From positions 1-30,011 of the forward strand of contig BTTE01000034.1 of the NCBI GenBank assembly GCA_036244975.1: a stretch of 30,011 nucleotides of DNA. The letters are read 5' to 3'. The notes beneath the pieces are model-generated. The model had not been told where the DNA came from and ran no database searches. It worked only from the letters and a program-made list of their open reading frames with translations. Each line of letters begins with the position of its first letter. Position 1 is the stretch's first letter. This document shows, in pieces, positions 15,423 to 23,027 of this stretch. The stretch is from Sulfidibacterium sp036244975 (GTDB lineage: Bacteria; Bacteroidota; Bacteroidia; Bacteroidales; F082). The position numbers and the translations under genes were made by a program.

Positions 15423-16878
15423 AATCAGTACGGTCTTTAAGAAATTCCCGAAAACATTCTGGATTGCCAACACCATGGAGCTTTTTGAACGCTGGGCATG
15501 GTATGGGCTGTTCGCTGTTTTAGCCTTGTATCTTACCCAATCAACCGATACAGGTGCTTTAGGCTTTTCCCAAACGCAGAAAGGAAACATGATGGGGACG
15601 GTAACGGCTATCCTTTATTTCCTGCCACTGTTTACCGGTGCACTTGCCGACCGGTTTGGGTACAAGAAGATGCTCATTATCGCTTTTGTTATTTATTCAT
15701 TGAGTTATCTGCTTATGGGGCAGGCCAGAAGCTATACCGCCGTTTATGGTGCTTTTTTGCTCGTTGCATTGGGAGCAGCCCTTTTTAAACCCATTGTTTC
15801 TGCCACAGTAGCCAAAACTACGGACGAAACAACTTCCTCCATTGGATTTGGTATCTTTTATATGATCGTGAATATTGGCGGATTTATAGGGCCTGTTTTC
15901 TCTTCAAAATTAAGGCATATATATGGTTGGCATATTGTTTTTATTATGGCGGCTTCAGCCATAGCTGTAAACATTTTGCTTGCTTTGATTTTCTACAAAG
16001 AGCCCGGGCGGGTGAAAAATACGGATCCTTTCTGGCCTTCCATTGTCAAATCTCTCAAGCATATTGTCACGGCTTTATCAGATGTGAAACTTACCGTTTT
16101 TCTTATTATTATGATCGGTTTCTGGACAATGTTCAACCAGCTGTTTTATACTCTTCCCAACTTTATTTACCAATGGGTGGATACCGCAATGATTTATCAA
16201 TGGATACATGGATTTTCACCTGACATTGCAGCGGCAGTTGGTACCCAAAAAGGTTTGATAGCCCCTGAAATGATGGTTAACCTCGATGCCGGTTTTATCA
16301 TTCTTTTTCAAATTATCATCTCGTCGCTCGTGATGCGTTTGAAACCTGTTAATGCCATCATTACGGGAATCATGGTCGTTTCGGTAGGTATCGGTTTTGC
16401 TTTTGGAACCAATAACGGTTTTTATGTCATCCTCGGTATCTTCATTTTTGCCATTGGAGAAATGGCCAGCTCCCCTAAATTTACGGAATACATTGGGCGA
16501 ATTGCTCCAAAAAATAAGGAGGCTTTGTACATGGGAACTTCTTTTTTACCGGTAGCGGTAGGAAATTATCTGGCCGGTATTTTTTCCGGGCCTGTTTACC
16601 AATCTATGTCGGATAAAATTAGTTTGCTTGAGCATTTTGTAGCCAAACGCGGGTTACAGATCCCGGCTATCAGTGAAAAATTTACCCAGAACGATTATCT
16701 GAAACGGGCTGCCGTATTGCTGCATACCGACCAGCACGGCCTCACACAGATGCTTTGGAACACCTATCATCCTTACCGTATCTGGGTGCTTTTCAGCGCC
16801 ATTGGCGTGGTAACCATCATTGCGCTGTTTTTGTACAATCATTTTATCCTTGGAAAAGTCGAAAAGCAATCAGCATAA
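15415..16878 (+). CDS. Proton-dependent oligopeptide transporter (POT family, MFS)
   Basis: 487 residues, about 12-14 transmembrane helices. The first helix carries the POT signature ExxER as MELFERWAWYG (residues 21-31), where the Glu and Arg couple proton movement to peptide import. The MFS motif GALADRFGYKKM follows TM2-3, and FGIFYMIVNIGGFIGP is the POT PTR2-type signature in TM5. The gene starts 8 bases inside the end of the HhH gene; a near-match TATCTTCG at 15381-15388 could give it a promoter of its own. Di- or tripeptide import is the usual role. Some POT members of Bacteroidetes lack tested substrates, so this is a family-level call. Confidence 0.9.
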   Translation: MNRISTVFKKFPKTFWIANTMELFERWAWYGLFAVLALYLTQSTDTGALGFSQTQKGNMMGTVTAILYFLPLFTGALADRFGYKKMLIIAFVIYSLSYLLMGQARSYTAVYGAFLLVALGAALFKPIVSATVAKTTDETTSSIGFGIFYMIVNIGGFIGPVFSSKLRHIYGWHIVFIMAASAIAVNILLALIFYKEPGRVKNTDPFWPSIVKSLKHIVTALSDVKLTVFLIIMIGFWTMFNQLFYTLPNFIYQWVDTAMIYQWIHGFSPDIAAAVGTQKGLIAPEMMVNLDAGFIILFQIIISSLVMRLKPVNAIITGIMVVSVGIGFAFGTNNGFYVILGIFIFAIGEMASSPKFTEYIGRIAPKNKEALYMGTSFLPVAVGNYLAGIFSGPVYQSMSDKISLLEHFVAKRGLQIPAISEKFTQNDYLKRAAVLLHTDQHGLTQMLWNTYHPYRIWVLFSAIGVVTIIALFLYNHFILGKVEKQSA

Positions 16879-16936
16879 CTCAACTTCAATATTCATCCCA
16901 CAACTGTTTCCCTATTGTCTGACCACTGTTTGACTT

Positions 16937-17641
16937 TTAATCCTCCCTGTCTATCCACATACTGGTTGTGCTATTCCAATAGCTGTTCTCGTCATCTTCA
17001 TCTTCATCTTCCGCTTCTTCTTCTAATTCCCAGGAGTACTTTTTTCGTTGCGGACCTGATTTCCGGTAATAAAAGGCCATGACGATCCCTGAAAACAAAC
17101 CGCCCAAATGCGATTCCCATGAGATGTGCTCTTTAGGGAAAAATCCGGGGATAGCACCCCAAATCAGGCCGCCATACAGAAAAACAACTACCAGTGCAAG
17201 CGCTGCCAGCCCGTTGTTTTTACGGATAAGCCCGCTGAAAAACAGAAAGGAAGCCATGCCGTAAATGATACCGCTGGCGCCGATATGCCAGGCATCGCGT
17301 CCGCCAAACCAAACCAGGATACCGGTCATAAGCCAGATAAAAACCAAAACTTTCAACGCCAGATCGCGGTAAAAATAGAACAGTGCCACACCCAACACCA
17401 AAAAAGGAACGGTATTAGCACCCAGATGTTTAAACCCCGCGTGAATGAAAGGAGAGAGGATGATGCCCGGCAGGCCATTAGCATGTAGCGGATGGACTCC
17501 GAGAAACCCCAGGTCAATACCAAAACCATACTCCACAAACCGGATAATCCACATGAGTAACAACAGTAACACGGGGATAGTGGATGCGCCAATCAGTCTG
17601 CTTTTTTCCTGTGTCAAGGTCTTTTGTTTTGTGATGTGCAA
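16937..17641 (-). CDS. Rhomboid-family intramembrane serine protease
   Basis: 234 residues, six predicted membrane helices. Rhomboid landmarks are all present: HAGFKHLGANTVPF (HxxxxHLxxN, about residues 67-80), the catalytic serine in GASG (about 132-135, HIGASGIIYGMASFLFFSG) and the catalytic histidine in SHLGGLFSG (about 188-196). It should cleave membrane proteins within or near their helices. The C-terminal tail is strikingly acidic (EEEAEDEDEDDEN), cytoplasmic by topology. No ATG fits the N-terminus: the first Met (about residue 30) is already in TM1, so initiation is probably at TTG 17641 or a nearby rare start. It follows the asparaginase gene after 27 bases and is likely co-transcribed. 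Confidence 0.9.
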   Translation of the reverse strand: MHITKQKTLTQEKSRLIGASTIPVLLLLLMWIIRFVEYGFGIDLGFLGVHPLHANGLPGIILSPFIHAGFKHLGANTVPFLVLGVALFYFYRDLALKVLVFIWLMTGILVWFGGRDAWHIGASGIIYGMASFLFFSGLIRKNNGLAALALVVVFLYGGLIWGAIPGFFPKEHISWESHLGGLFSGIVMAFYYRKSGPQRKKYSWELEEEAEDEDEDDENSYWNSTTSMWIDRED

Positions 17642-17668
17642 TGCTGACTTCTCATAAAATGCCGAAAG

Positions 17669-18664
17669 TTAAAAATCATAATGTGATTTTGCATCGATAA
17701 GCCTGTTTTCATTGTCCTGATACAGTGCATAATTAAAGCCTTTACGCAGAGAAAATGCGCCTGTTTCTCCGTTTTTGTTCATGGCAAGATAACCTACCTG
17801 GAACTTTTTATTATCAGGAATTTTCTCCACAATACGCATAACCGCTTCTTCACAAGCCTGCTGCGGACTACGTCCGTTGCGCATGAGTTCGGTTACAAGA
17901 AAAGAGCCGACGGTTTTCATAACCAGTTCTCCCATTCCGGTGGAGGTGGCTCCTCCCACGGCATTGTCCACATACAGGCCATCGCCAATGATGGGCGAGT
18001 CGCCCACGCGTCCGTGCAGCTTAAACGCCAGGCCGCTTGTAGTGCAGGCCCCGGCCATATCGCCGTTTTTGTCAATGGCCAGCAGTCCGATGGTGTCGTG
18101 GTATTCGTTGGGATGGTTTTCCCAGTTTACTTCCGGATGATAATTATGTTTTTTGAGCCATTCCTGCCATATTTTCTTTGATGCCGGAGTAAGCAGATTT
18201 TCTTTTTTAAAGCCTTTTTCCAATGCAAACTGCAAAGCGCCTTCTCCTGCAAGCATCACATGCGGGGTGTCTTCCATTACTTTCCGTGCTACCGAAACGG
18301 GATGCACAATGTATTCGAGAAAACAGACCGAGCCGGCGTTGCCCGAAGGCGCCATAATACTGGCATCGAGTGTAACGTGGCCATCGCGGTCAGGAAGACC
18401 GCCAAGCCCCACGCTGTGGTCGTTGGGATCGCTTTCCGGAATCCAAACGCCATGCTCCACGGCATCTACTACGCTTCCGCCTTGTTGCAGGATTTTTATG
18501 GCTGCTTCGTTGGCCGGGAGACCATGCCGCCAGGTAGAGATAATCACCGGGAGGTTTTGCTTTTTGCCACGGTATTTCGGCTTTTGCGCTTTTATAAATT
18601 GTGGTATAAGTCCTGCAGCGCTTACCAGTGCTGCCCTTTCCAGAAATTTTCTTCGGTTGAGCAT
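17669..18664 (-). CDS. N4-(beta-N-acetylglucosaminyl)-L-asparaginase / isoaspartyl peptidase-type Ntn hydrolase
   Basis: 331 residues from ATG at 18664; an upstream in-frame Met adds ten residues but would bury the export signal. The N-terminus MLNRRKFLERAALVSAAGLI is a twin-arginine signal, so the enzyme is probably exported by Tat. The mature part follows the glycosylasparaginase fold: ISTWRHGLPANEAA, NDHSVGLGGLPDRDGHVTLD near residue 84, and the autocleavage site HDTIGLLA, where the Thr becomes the N-terminal nucleophile of the beta chain. Later GRVGDSPIIGDGLYVDNAVG and STGMGE line the substrate site. The enzyme splits the Asn-GlcNAc bond of glycoproteins or acts on Asn/isoaspartyl peptides. 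Glycosylasparaginase is favoured from the WxxG and GRVGDSP motifs. Downstream is the rhomboid gene. Confidence 0.88.
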   Translation of the reverse strand: MLNRRKFLERAALVSAAGLIPQFIKAQKPKYRGKKQNLPVIISTWRHGLPANEAAIKILQQGGSVVDAVEHGVWIPESDPNDHSVGLGGLPDRDGHVTLDASIMAPSGNAGSVCFLEYIVHPVSVARKVMEDTPHVMLAGEGALQFALEKGFKKENLLTPASKKIWQEWLKKHNYHPEVNWENHPNEYHDTIGLLAIDKNGDMAGACTTSGLAFKLHGRVGDSPIIGDGLYVDNAVGGATSTGMGELVMKTVGSFLVTELMRNGRSPQQACEEAVMRIVEKIPDNKKFQVGYLAMNKNGETGAFSLRKGFNYALYQDNENRLIDAKSHYDF

Positions 18665-18957
18665 AATATTTGTTTTGAAAGTTAAACGCACCATTGCATC
18701 GATCTGTTGTGCCGATAAAGGCCATGTAAAAATAGCTAAAAAACAGAATGAGCGGGATAAATTATAAAGTCAGACATTAGGCGAATGCACCACTTCCGTA
18801 CACACATTGGCTCTCGCCGGAAGATTGGCGCCAATGGCGGGTTTGCAAAAAACAGCTTCAAAGTGGACACTTGAAACGGTCGGGTTTTCATCACGTTCGG
18901 ATCGCAAACCCGGACGAGCAGAAATATCATTAAATCAGCCTTGTCATCCACCGTTCA
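18665..18957. other. Structured intergenic stretch between relA-like gene and asparaginase gene
   Basis: 293 bases with no supported gene. It contains a 12-base perfect palindrome ATTGGCGCCAAT (18824-18835), a short imperfect hairpin around TTCAAAGTG/CACTTGAA (about 18857-18875), and an inverted repeat CGGGTTT / AAACCCG (about 18890-18920). Its GC-rich composition differs from neighbouring gaps. It could be a dispersed intergenic repeat or an RNA structure; nothing identifies it further. Confidence 0.4.
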
Positions 18958-21141
18958 CTATTTTATCCGGGTTACTTTCTCAACACCTTTTACCATTTTT
19001 ATTTTATGGATAAGCTGGTCGAGGTGCTCATGGTTACGAATCATCAAACTGACGCGGCCTTCAAATTTCCTGCCTTTGGTGGTGAAGTTTATGGATCGCA
19101 TGTTCACGCGTAAGTCTCCGGTTATGGCTTTGGTAACAGCCTCTACAATTCCCAGCTCATCGCTTCCGTTGATTTTCAAATTAACGCGGTAAAAAGGCTT
19201 GTCTTCCGAGCCAATCCATTTTACTTCGACAATGCGGTAAGGATAACGTTCGGACAGCCGTTTGGCATTCGGACAGTTGCGACGGTGAATGGAAATGCTG
19301 CCGAGTGTGGTAACAAATCCGAAAACGGAATCGCCGGGGATAGGATTACAACATTTGGCAAACCGGTAGTTAATGTTCTTCACATGGTTGCCAATGTAAA
19401 GGATATCTTCATCTTTGTCCGGTTTTTCTCCGGACCCGGGCAGGGGTTTTGTTTCTTTTTCTAACGTTGCAGTATCTTCCGGTTTTTCTTGCAGGTAGTC
19501 GTTGAGAACCGATTTTACAAGTGTCAGGTCAATCTTATCAGTTGCCAGAAGGTAGTACAGATCGACAGCCGAATCCATTTTAAAATGTTTTACCAGGACA
19601 TTTATCAGGTCATCACTGCTTTTGAGTTTCCAGTTCTTGAATTTTCGCAACAACAGCTCTTTTCCCTCTTCTGCTTCTTTGTATTTTTCTTCTTTCAGCT
19701 GACGTTTGATGTGGCTACGGGCTTTGGTGGTATTCACAAAACTCACCCAGTCGGATTTTGGTTTTTGGTTTTTCGTGGTAACAACTTCCACTCTGTCGCC
19801 ATTTTTCAGTACATAACGTATGGGTACCAGCTTGTTGTTTACACGGGCGCCGCTACACTGATTTCCTATATTTGTGTGGATATCGTAAGCAAAATCAAGG
19901 ACGGTAGCGCCTGCCGGAAGACGTTTCAAGTCTCCCATAGGGGTAAAGATAAAGACATACTCTTTGGTTTTCTGCGATTGGTAAGCATATTCGGAACCAA
20001 TACTTTCGGGGTGCTCCAACACGTCGCGCACCTGAAGTAGCCAGTCGTCCATTACCTTCGATTTCATAAGCCCTTTGTATGCCCAGTGGGAAGCCTGGCC
20101 TTTCTCGGCCACTTCGTCCATGCGACCGGTTCTGATTTGAACTTCCACCCATTTTTTGTTGGGCCCCATGACCGTGGTGTGCAACGATTCGTAACCCGAG
20201 GCTTTGGGTGTCGAAATCCAGTCGCGCAGCCGCTTGGGATTGGGTTGGTAAATGTTGGTAACAATGGAATAGACCATCCAGCAATCCTCTTTTTCCTTTT
20301 TGGGCGATTTGCTGTTGATGATAATGCGGACGGCAAAAATGTCGTAAATCTGTTCAAATTCCACATTCTGTCGTTTCATTTTTGCCCAGATGGAAGGCAC
20401 CGACTTCGTTCGCCATTTTATTTCAAAATCAAATCCGGCAGCGTGTAATTCATGTTCGATGGGCTGAATAAAATCGTTGATATAAACTTCGCGCTTGCTT
20501 TTGGTAGCCTGAATTTTGTCAGTGATTATCCGATAAATATCGGGTTGTTCGAAACGCATCAGGTCGTTTTCCATTTCGCTCTTGATGCGGTAAAGACCAA
20601 GGCGATGGGCAATAGGAATGTATATGTATTTTATCTCATTAAAAAACTTCTTTTTCTGTTTTCTCGTAAGCAGTTCGGGAGTTCTTACATCGTGTAGTCG
20701 ATGGGCCATGCGGATGAGAATAACCCGGATATCGTTCACCAGCGAAAGGAACATATTCCGAAAGGCATCTGACTGGAAAGAAACACGTTCGGTTTGCAGA
20801 GCGGAAATTTTCTTAAAACCCTGAATAATTTCCAACACGTTTCGACCAAAATTTTTCAGGATTTCTTCGCTCACTTGCACATTATCAGTGTCAAGACTGT
20901 GTAGCAGAGCACAAACTGCAGATGTTGGTCCGAGGTTCATCTCTTTCATGGCAATGACAGCAATATCAAGATGATGCAGAATCAGTGGCGAGCCATCCGG
21001 CATTTTTTTACCATCGTAGGTTTTAAATGCCATATCAAAAGCCTTTTGTATCTGGAGATGAGAACCAGAATCTCCTTTTACATCCGCCCATTCAAACAAC
21101 TCCCCCAGCTTTTCGCGGACTAACATATCTTTGTTTGTCAT
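18958..21141 (-). CDS. RelA/SpoT-family (p)ppGpp synthetase with degenerate hydrolase domain
   Basis: 727 residues in the full long-RSH plan: HD hydrolase region (about 30-190), synthetase (about 230-355), TGS (393-455), helical, zinc-finger/RIS-type region with CC at 597-598, and C-terminal ACT (about 648-727). The synthetase looks active: Asp in YDIFAVR (267), Glu in VEVQIRT (333), GYESLHTTV and an R-L-R-D form (304-307) of the RxKD substrate motif. In the hydrolase, the HD metal pair is His-Ser (81-82), the ED pair is Thr-Asp (85-86), and the Asp of the usual ADRLHN is His (147) in MAHRLHD. Three key hydrolase residues are therefore replaced, which predicts a synthetase-only, RelA-like enzyme and implies a separate hydrolase elsewhere in the genome. 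It follows floA by 61 bases on the same strand. Confidence 0.92.
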   Translation of the reverse strand: MTNKDMLVREKLGELFEWADVKGDSGSHLQIQKAFDMAFKTYDGKKMPDGSPLILHHLDIAVIAMKEMNLGPTSAVCALLHSLDTDNVQVSEEILKNFGRNVLEIIQGFKKISALQTERVSFQSDAFRNMFLSLVNDIRVILIRMAHRLHDVRTPELLTRKQKKKFFNEIKYIYIPIAHRLGLYRIKSEMENDLMRFEQPDIYRIITDKIQATKSKREVYINDFIQPIEHELHAAGFDFEIKWRTKSVPSIWAKMKRQNVEFEQIYDIFAVRIIINSKSPKKEKEDCWMVYSIVTNIYQPNPKRLRDWISTPKASGYESLHTTVMGPNKKWVEVQIRTGRMDEVAEKGQASHWAYKGLMKSKVMDDWLLQVRDVLEHPESIGSEYAYQSQKTKEYVFIFTPMGDLKRLPAGATVLDFAYDIHTNIGNQCSGARVNNKLVPIRYVLKNGDRVEVVTTKNQKPKSDWVSFVNTTKARSHIKRQLKEEKYKEAEEGKELLLRKFKNWKLKSSDDLINVLVKHFKMDSAVDLYYLLATDKIDLTLVKSVLNDYLQEKPEDTATLEKETKPLPGSGEKPDKDEDILYIGNHVKNINYRFAKCCNPIPGDSVFGFVTTLGSISIHRRNCPNAKRLSERYPYRIVEVKWIGSEDKPFYRVNLKINGSDELGIVEAVTKAITGDLRVNMRSINFTTKGRKFEGRVSLMIRNHEHLDQLIHKIKMVKGVEKVTRIK

Positions 21142-21202
21142 TTGCTTTCTTAACTTTTCCTGTTAAGGGTTGTCTTTTTGCAACATAAAGGTTTTTGTTT
21201 AT

Positions 21203-22189
21203 TTATTTTTTCCCAACCGGTTCTATCCCCGGATCTTCGGCAATGGAATCACGCATTTTAGTGTCGGCCTGAATATTTTTATACCGATAATAATCCATAA
21301 TGCCGAGGTTTCCGGAACGGAAAGCTTCGGCAATGGCCATAGGGATCTCAGTTTCTGCCTGGATAACATTGGCCTTGGCTTCCTGTGCTTTAGCTTTCAT
21401 TTCCTGCTCGTTGGCTACGGCCATAGCCCGGCGTTCTTCGGCTTTGGCCTGAGCAATATTTTTATCGGCGTTGGCCTGGTCCATTTGCAGAACGGCGCCA
21501 ATGTTTTTACCAATGTCGATGTCGGCGATGTCGATAGAAAGTATTTCAAAAGCGGTTCCCGAATCAAGTCCTTTTTCAAGAACTACCCGTGAGATACTGT
21601 CGGGGTTTTCCAAAACCTCTTTGTGTGAATGTGCTGAACCAATGGAAGATACAATACCTTCACCCACACGTGCCAATACGGTTTCTTGTCCGGCACCTCC
21701 AACCAGTTGCTGAATGTTGGCGCGTACCGTAACCCGGGCAGTGGCAATCAGCTGAATTCCATCCTTGGCAACGGCAGTTACTCTTTTGGTGTCGATTACT
21801 TTTGGGTTTACCGACATTTGTACTGCTTCGAGTACATCGCGACCCGCGAGGTCAATGGCAGTAGCTGTTTTAAAATTCAAATCAATATTGGCTTTGTCAG
21901 CCGAAATCAATGCGTTGACCACCTGCTGTACCCGGCCTCCCGCAAGGAAGTGAGCCTCCAGGTCATCGCGTTTTAGATGAAGACCCGCTTTGGTAGCTGT
22001 AATCAGGCTATTGACAATTATACCCGGAGGAACTTTACGCCAGCGCATAAGAACCAGTTGTAAAAGTGAAATCCGAACGCCTGTAACAAAAGCGGTGAAC
22101 CAAAGGCCTACCGGGATAAAGTAAAGCAAAATCCAAAGGATAAAAATTGCGCCAACGGCTCCGGCGATAATGATATATACATTTTCCAT
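21203..22189 (-). CDS. floA: Flotillin-like protein FloA
   Basis: 328 residues, the usual FloA length. An N-terminal hairpin membrane region (about 5-45, with a proline-containing break at YFIPVGLW) is followed by RISLLQLVLMRWRKVPPGII, the SPFH/band-7 region and a long alanine/glutamate-rich coiled coil (about 235-300, QAKAEERRAMAVANEQEMKA). FloA scaffolds functional membrane microdomains and affects membrane fluidity and protein secretion. It starts 4 bases after the nfeD stop, the classical NfeD-flotillin pair. The C-terminal SIAEDPGIEPVGKK tail is typical of Bacteroidetes versions. Confidence 0.95.
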   Translation of the reverse strand: MENVYIIIAGAVGAIFILWILLYFIPVGLWFTAFVTGVRISLLQLVLMRWRKVPPGIIVNSLITATKAGLHLKRDDLEAHFLAGGRVQQVVNALISADKANIDLNFKTATAIDLAGRDVLEAVQMSVNPKVIDTKRVTAVAKDGIQLIATARVTVRANIQQLVGGAGQETVLARVGEGIVSSIGSAHSHKEVLENPDSISRVVLEKGLDSGTAFEILSIDIADIDIGKNIGAVLQMDQANADKNIAQAKAEERRAMAVANEQEMKAKAQEAKANVIQAETEIPMAIAEAFRSGNLGIMDYYRYKNIQADTKMRDSIAEDPGIEPVGKK

Positions 22190-22193
22190 GATA

Positions 22194-22661
22194 TTAAGTT
22201 TTTATGTGTTTTACAAAAATTTTATTTCCGTTTATTTTAATAATTTCAATTGTTGTTCCTGTTTTCAGGTAAGAGGTTCCCGAATCGACCTCCACATAAT
22301 GATCGCCAAAAGCGGCCTTGCCGGTGGGGGCGCAACGAGAGATAGTTTTACCGTGCATTCCCACTTTTAAATCCATATTGGCAAACGTCCGCACTTTACC
22401 TGGAACGGAAGTTCTTAGTTGTGCTTTTTTCCATGTTTTTGAACGAAGCATCAATGTTATGCTAACAGCATTGAGCAAAATCGTAGCAAGTAAAGTAATA
22501 TTTCCTCCTGCGGAACCCTCTTTGGCATAAGCCAGCCATACGCCGGAAACCATCAACAAAAAGCCGATAACTCCCGGAATTCCCGCTCCCGGGATCACCA
22601 GAATCTCCAATACCAGCAGAACAAGTCCCACCAGAATTAAAATAGCAATAACAGCCCACAT
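22194..22661 (-). CDS. Short NfeD family protein
   Basis: 155 residues: two or three hydrophobic helices (about 3-22, 27-45 and 55-72; LEILVIPGAGIPGVIGFLL is the NfeD signature) followed by a soluble beta-barrel OB-fold (about 85-150, with VGMHGKTISRCAPTGKAAFG and TTIEIIKINGNKIFVK). This is the short form without the ClpP-like protease domain of long NfeD. NfeD proteins pair with flotillins, which matches floA starting 4 bases downstream. It lies 3 bases after clpS, so the three are almost certainly one operon. Confidence 0.92.
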   Translation of the reverse strand: MWAVIAILILVGLVLLVLEILVIPGAGIPGVIGFLLMVSGVWLAYAKEGSAGGNITLLATILLNAVSITLMLRSKTWKKAQLRTSVPGKVRTFANMDLKVGMHGKTISRCAPTGKAAFGDHYVEVDSGTSYLKTGTTIEIIKINGNKIFVKHIKT

Positions 22662-22664
22662 AAG

Positions 22665-22940
22665 CTATTGTATTTCCACAGTTAACCTCTTCAAAATCAT
22701 TGTCTCATAACAGGGCTTCAGGCCTTCCAAAGCCCCGGTTTTTATTGCACATTTTCCTTTGAAATGGGCAATGAGGGTACAATTTTCAGCCTGCTGAGGG
22801 TCGTGGCCGCAAACTTCTATTAATGTCTCAATCACAAAATCAAAGGTGTTTATATCATCATTAAAAAGAATCAGTCTCTTACCGGAATCCTCCCGGATGT
22901 CGGTACCAGTATCAGATAGCTTTTTCTCTTTGGTTGTCAT
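22665..22940 (-). CDS. clpS: ATP-dependent Clp protease adaptor ClpS
   Basis: 91 residues. The ClpS core is present: LILFNDDINTFDFVIETLIE (substrate-binding NDD region), then DPQQAENCTLIAHFKGKCAI. ClpS recognises N-degron proteins (N-terminal Phe, Leu, Trp, Tyr) and hands them to ClpAP-type proteases. The N-terminal extension is short, about 20 residues. As the leading gene of the clpS-nfeD-floA group it carries its own promoter. Bacteroidetes versions often have the extra cysteine seen here (GHDPQQAENC). Confidence 0.93.
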   Translation of the reverse strand: MTTKEKKLSDTGTDIREDSGKRLILFNDDINTFDFVIETLIEVCGHDPQQAENCTLIAHFKGKCAIKTGALEGLKPCYETMILKRLTVEIQ

Positions 22941-22963
22941 GGCCTTTTAAAATGATGTTTTTA

Positions 22964-22998
22964 CAAATGTAATGAAAAATAGATTGTACGGAACAAAA
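22964..22998 (-). promoter_or_regulatory. Candidate promoter of clpS-nfeD-floA
   Basis: The minus strand reads TACATTTG (22971-22964), matching TAnnTTTG, with TTTTG (22998-22994) 22 bases further upstream. The -7 box lies 23 bases before the clpS ATG at 22940. Confidence 0.5.
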
Positions 22999-23027
22999 GT
23001 ATTCCTAATCTTTGTTAATTTGTTGTT

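Noticed and set aside
18153..18767. 204-codon plus-strand open frame opposite the asparaginase gene
   Set aside because: Serine/cysteine-rich shadow of the real gene on the other strand.
21149..21167. CTTAAC/GTTAAG hairpin just upstream of the RelA-type gene
   Set aside because: A six-base AT-rich stem could occur by chance; no supporting terminator or regulator features.
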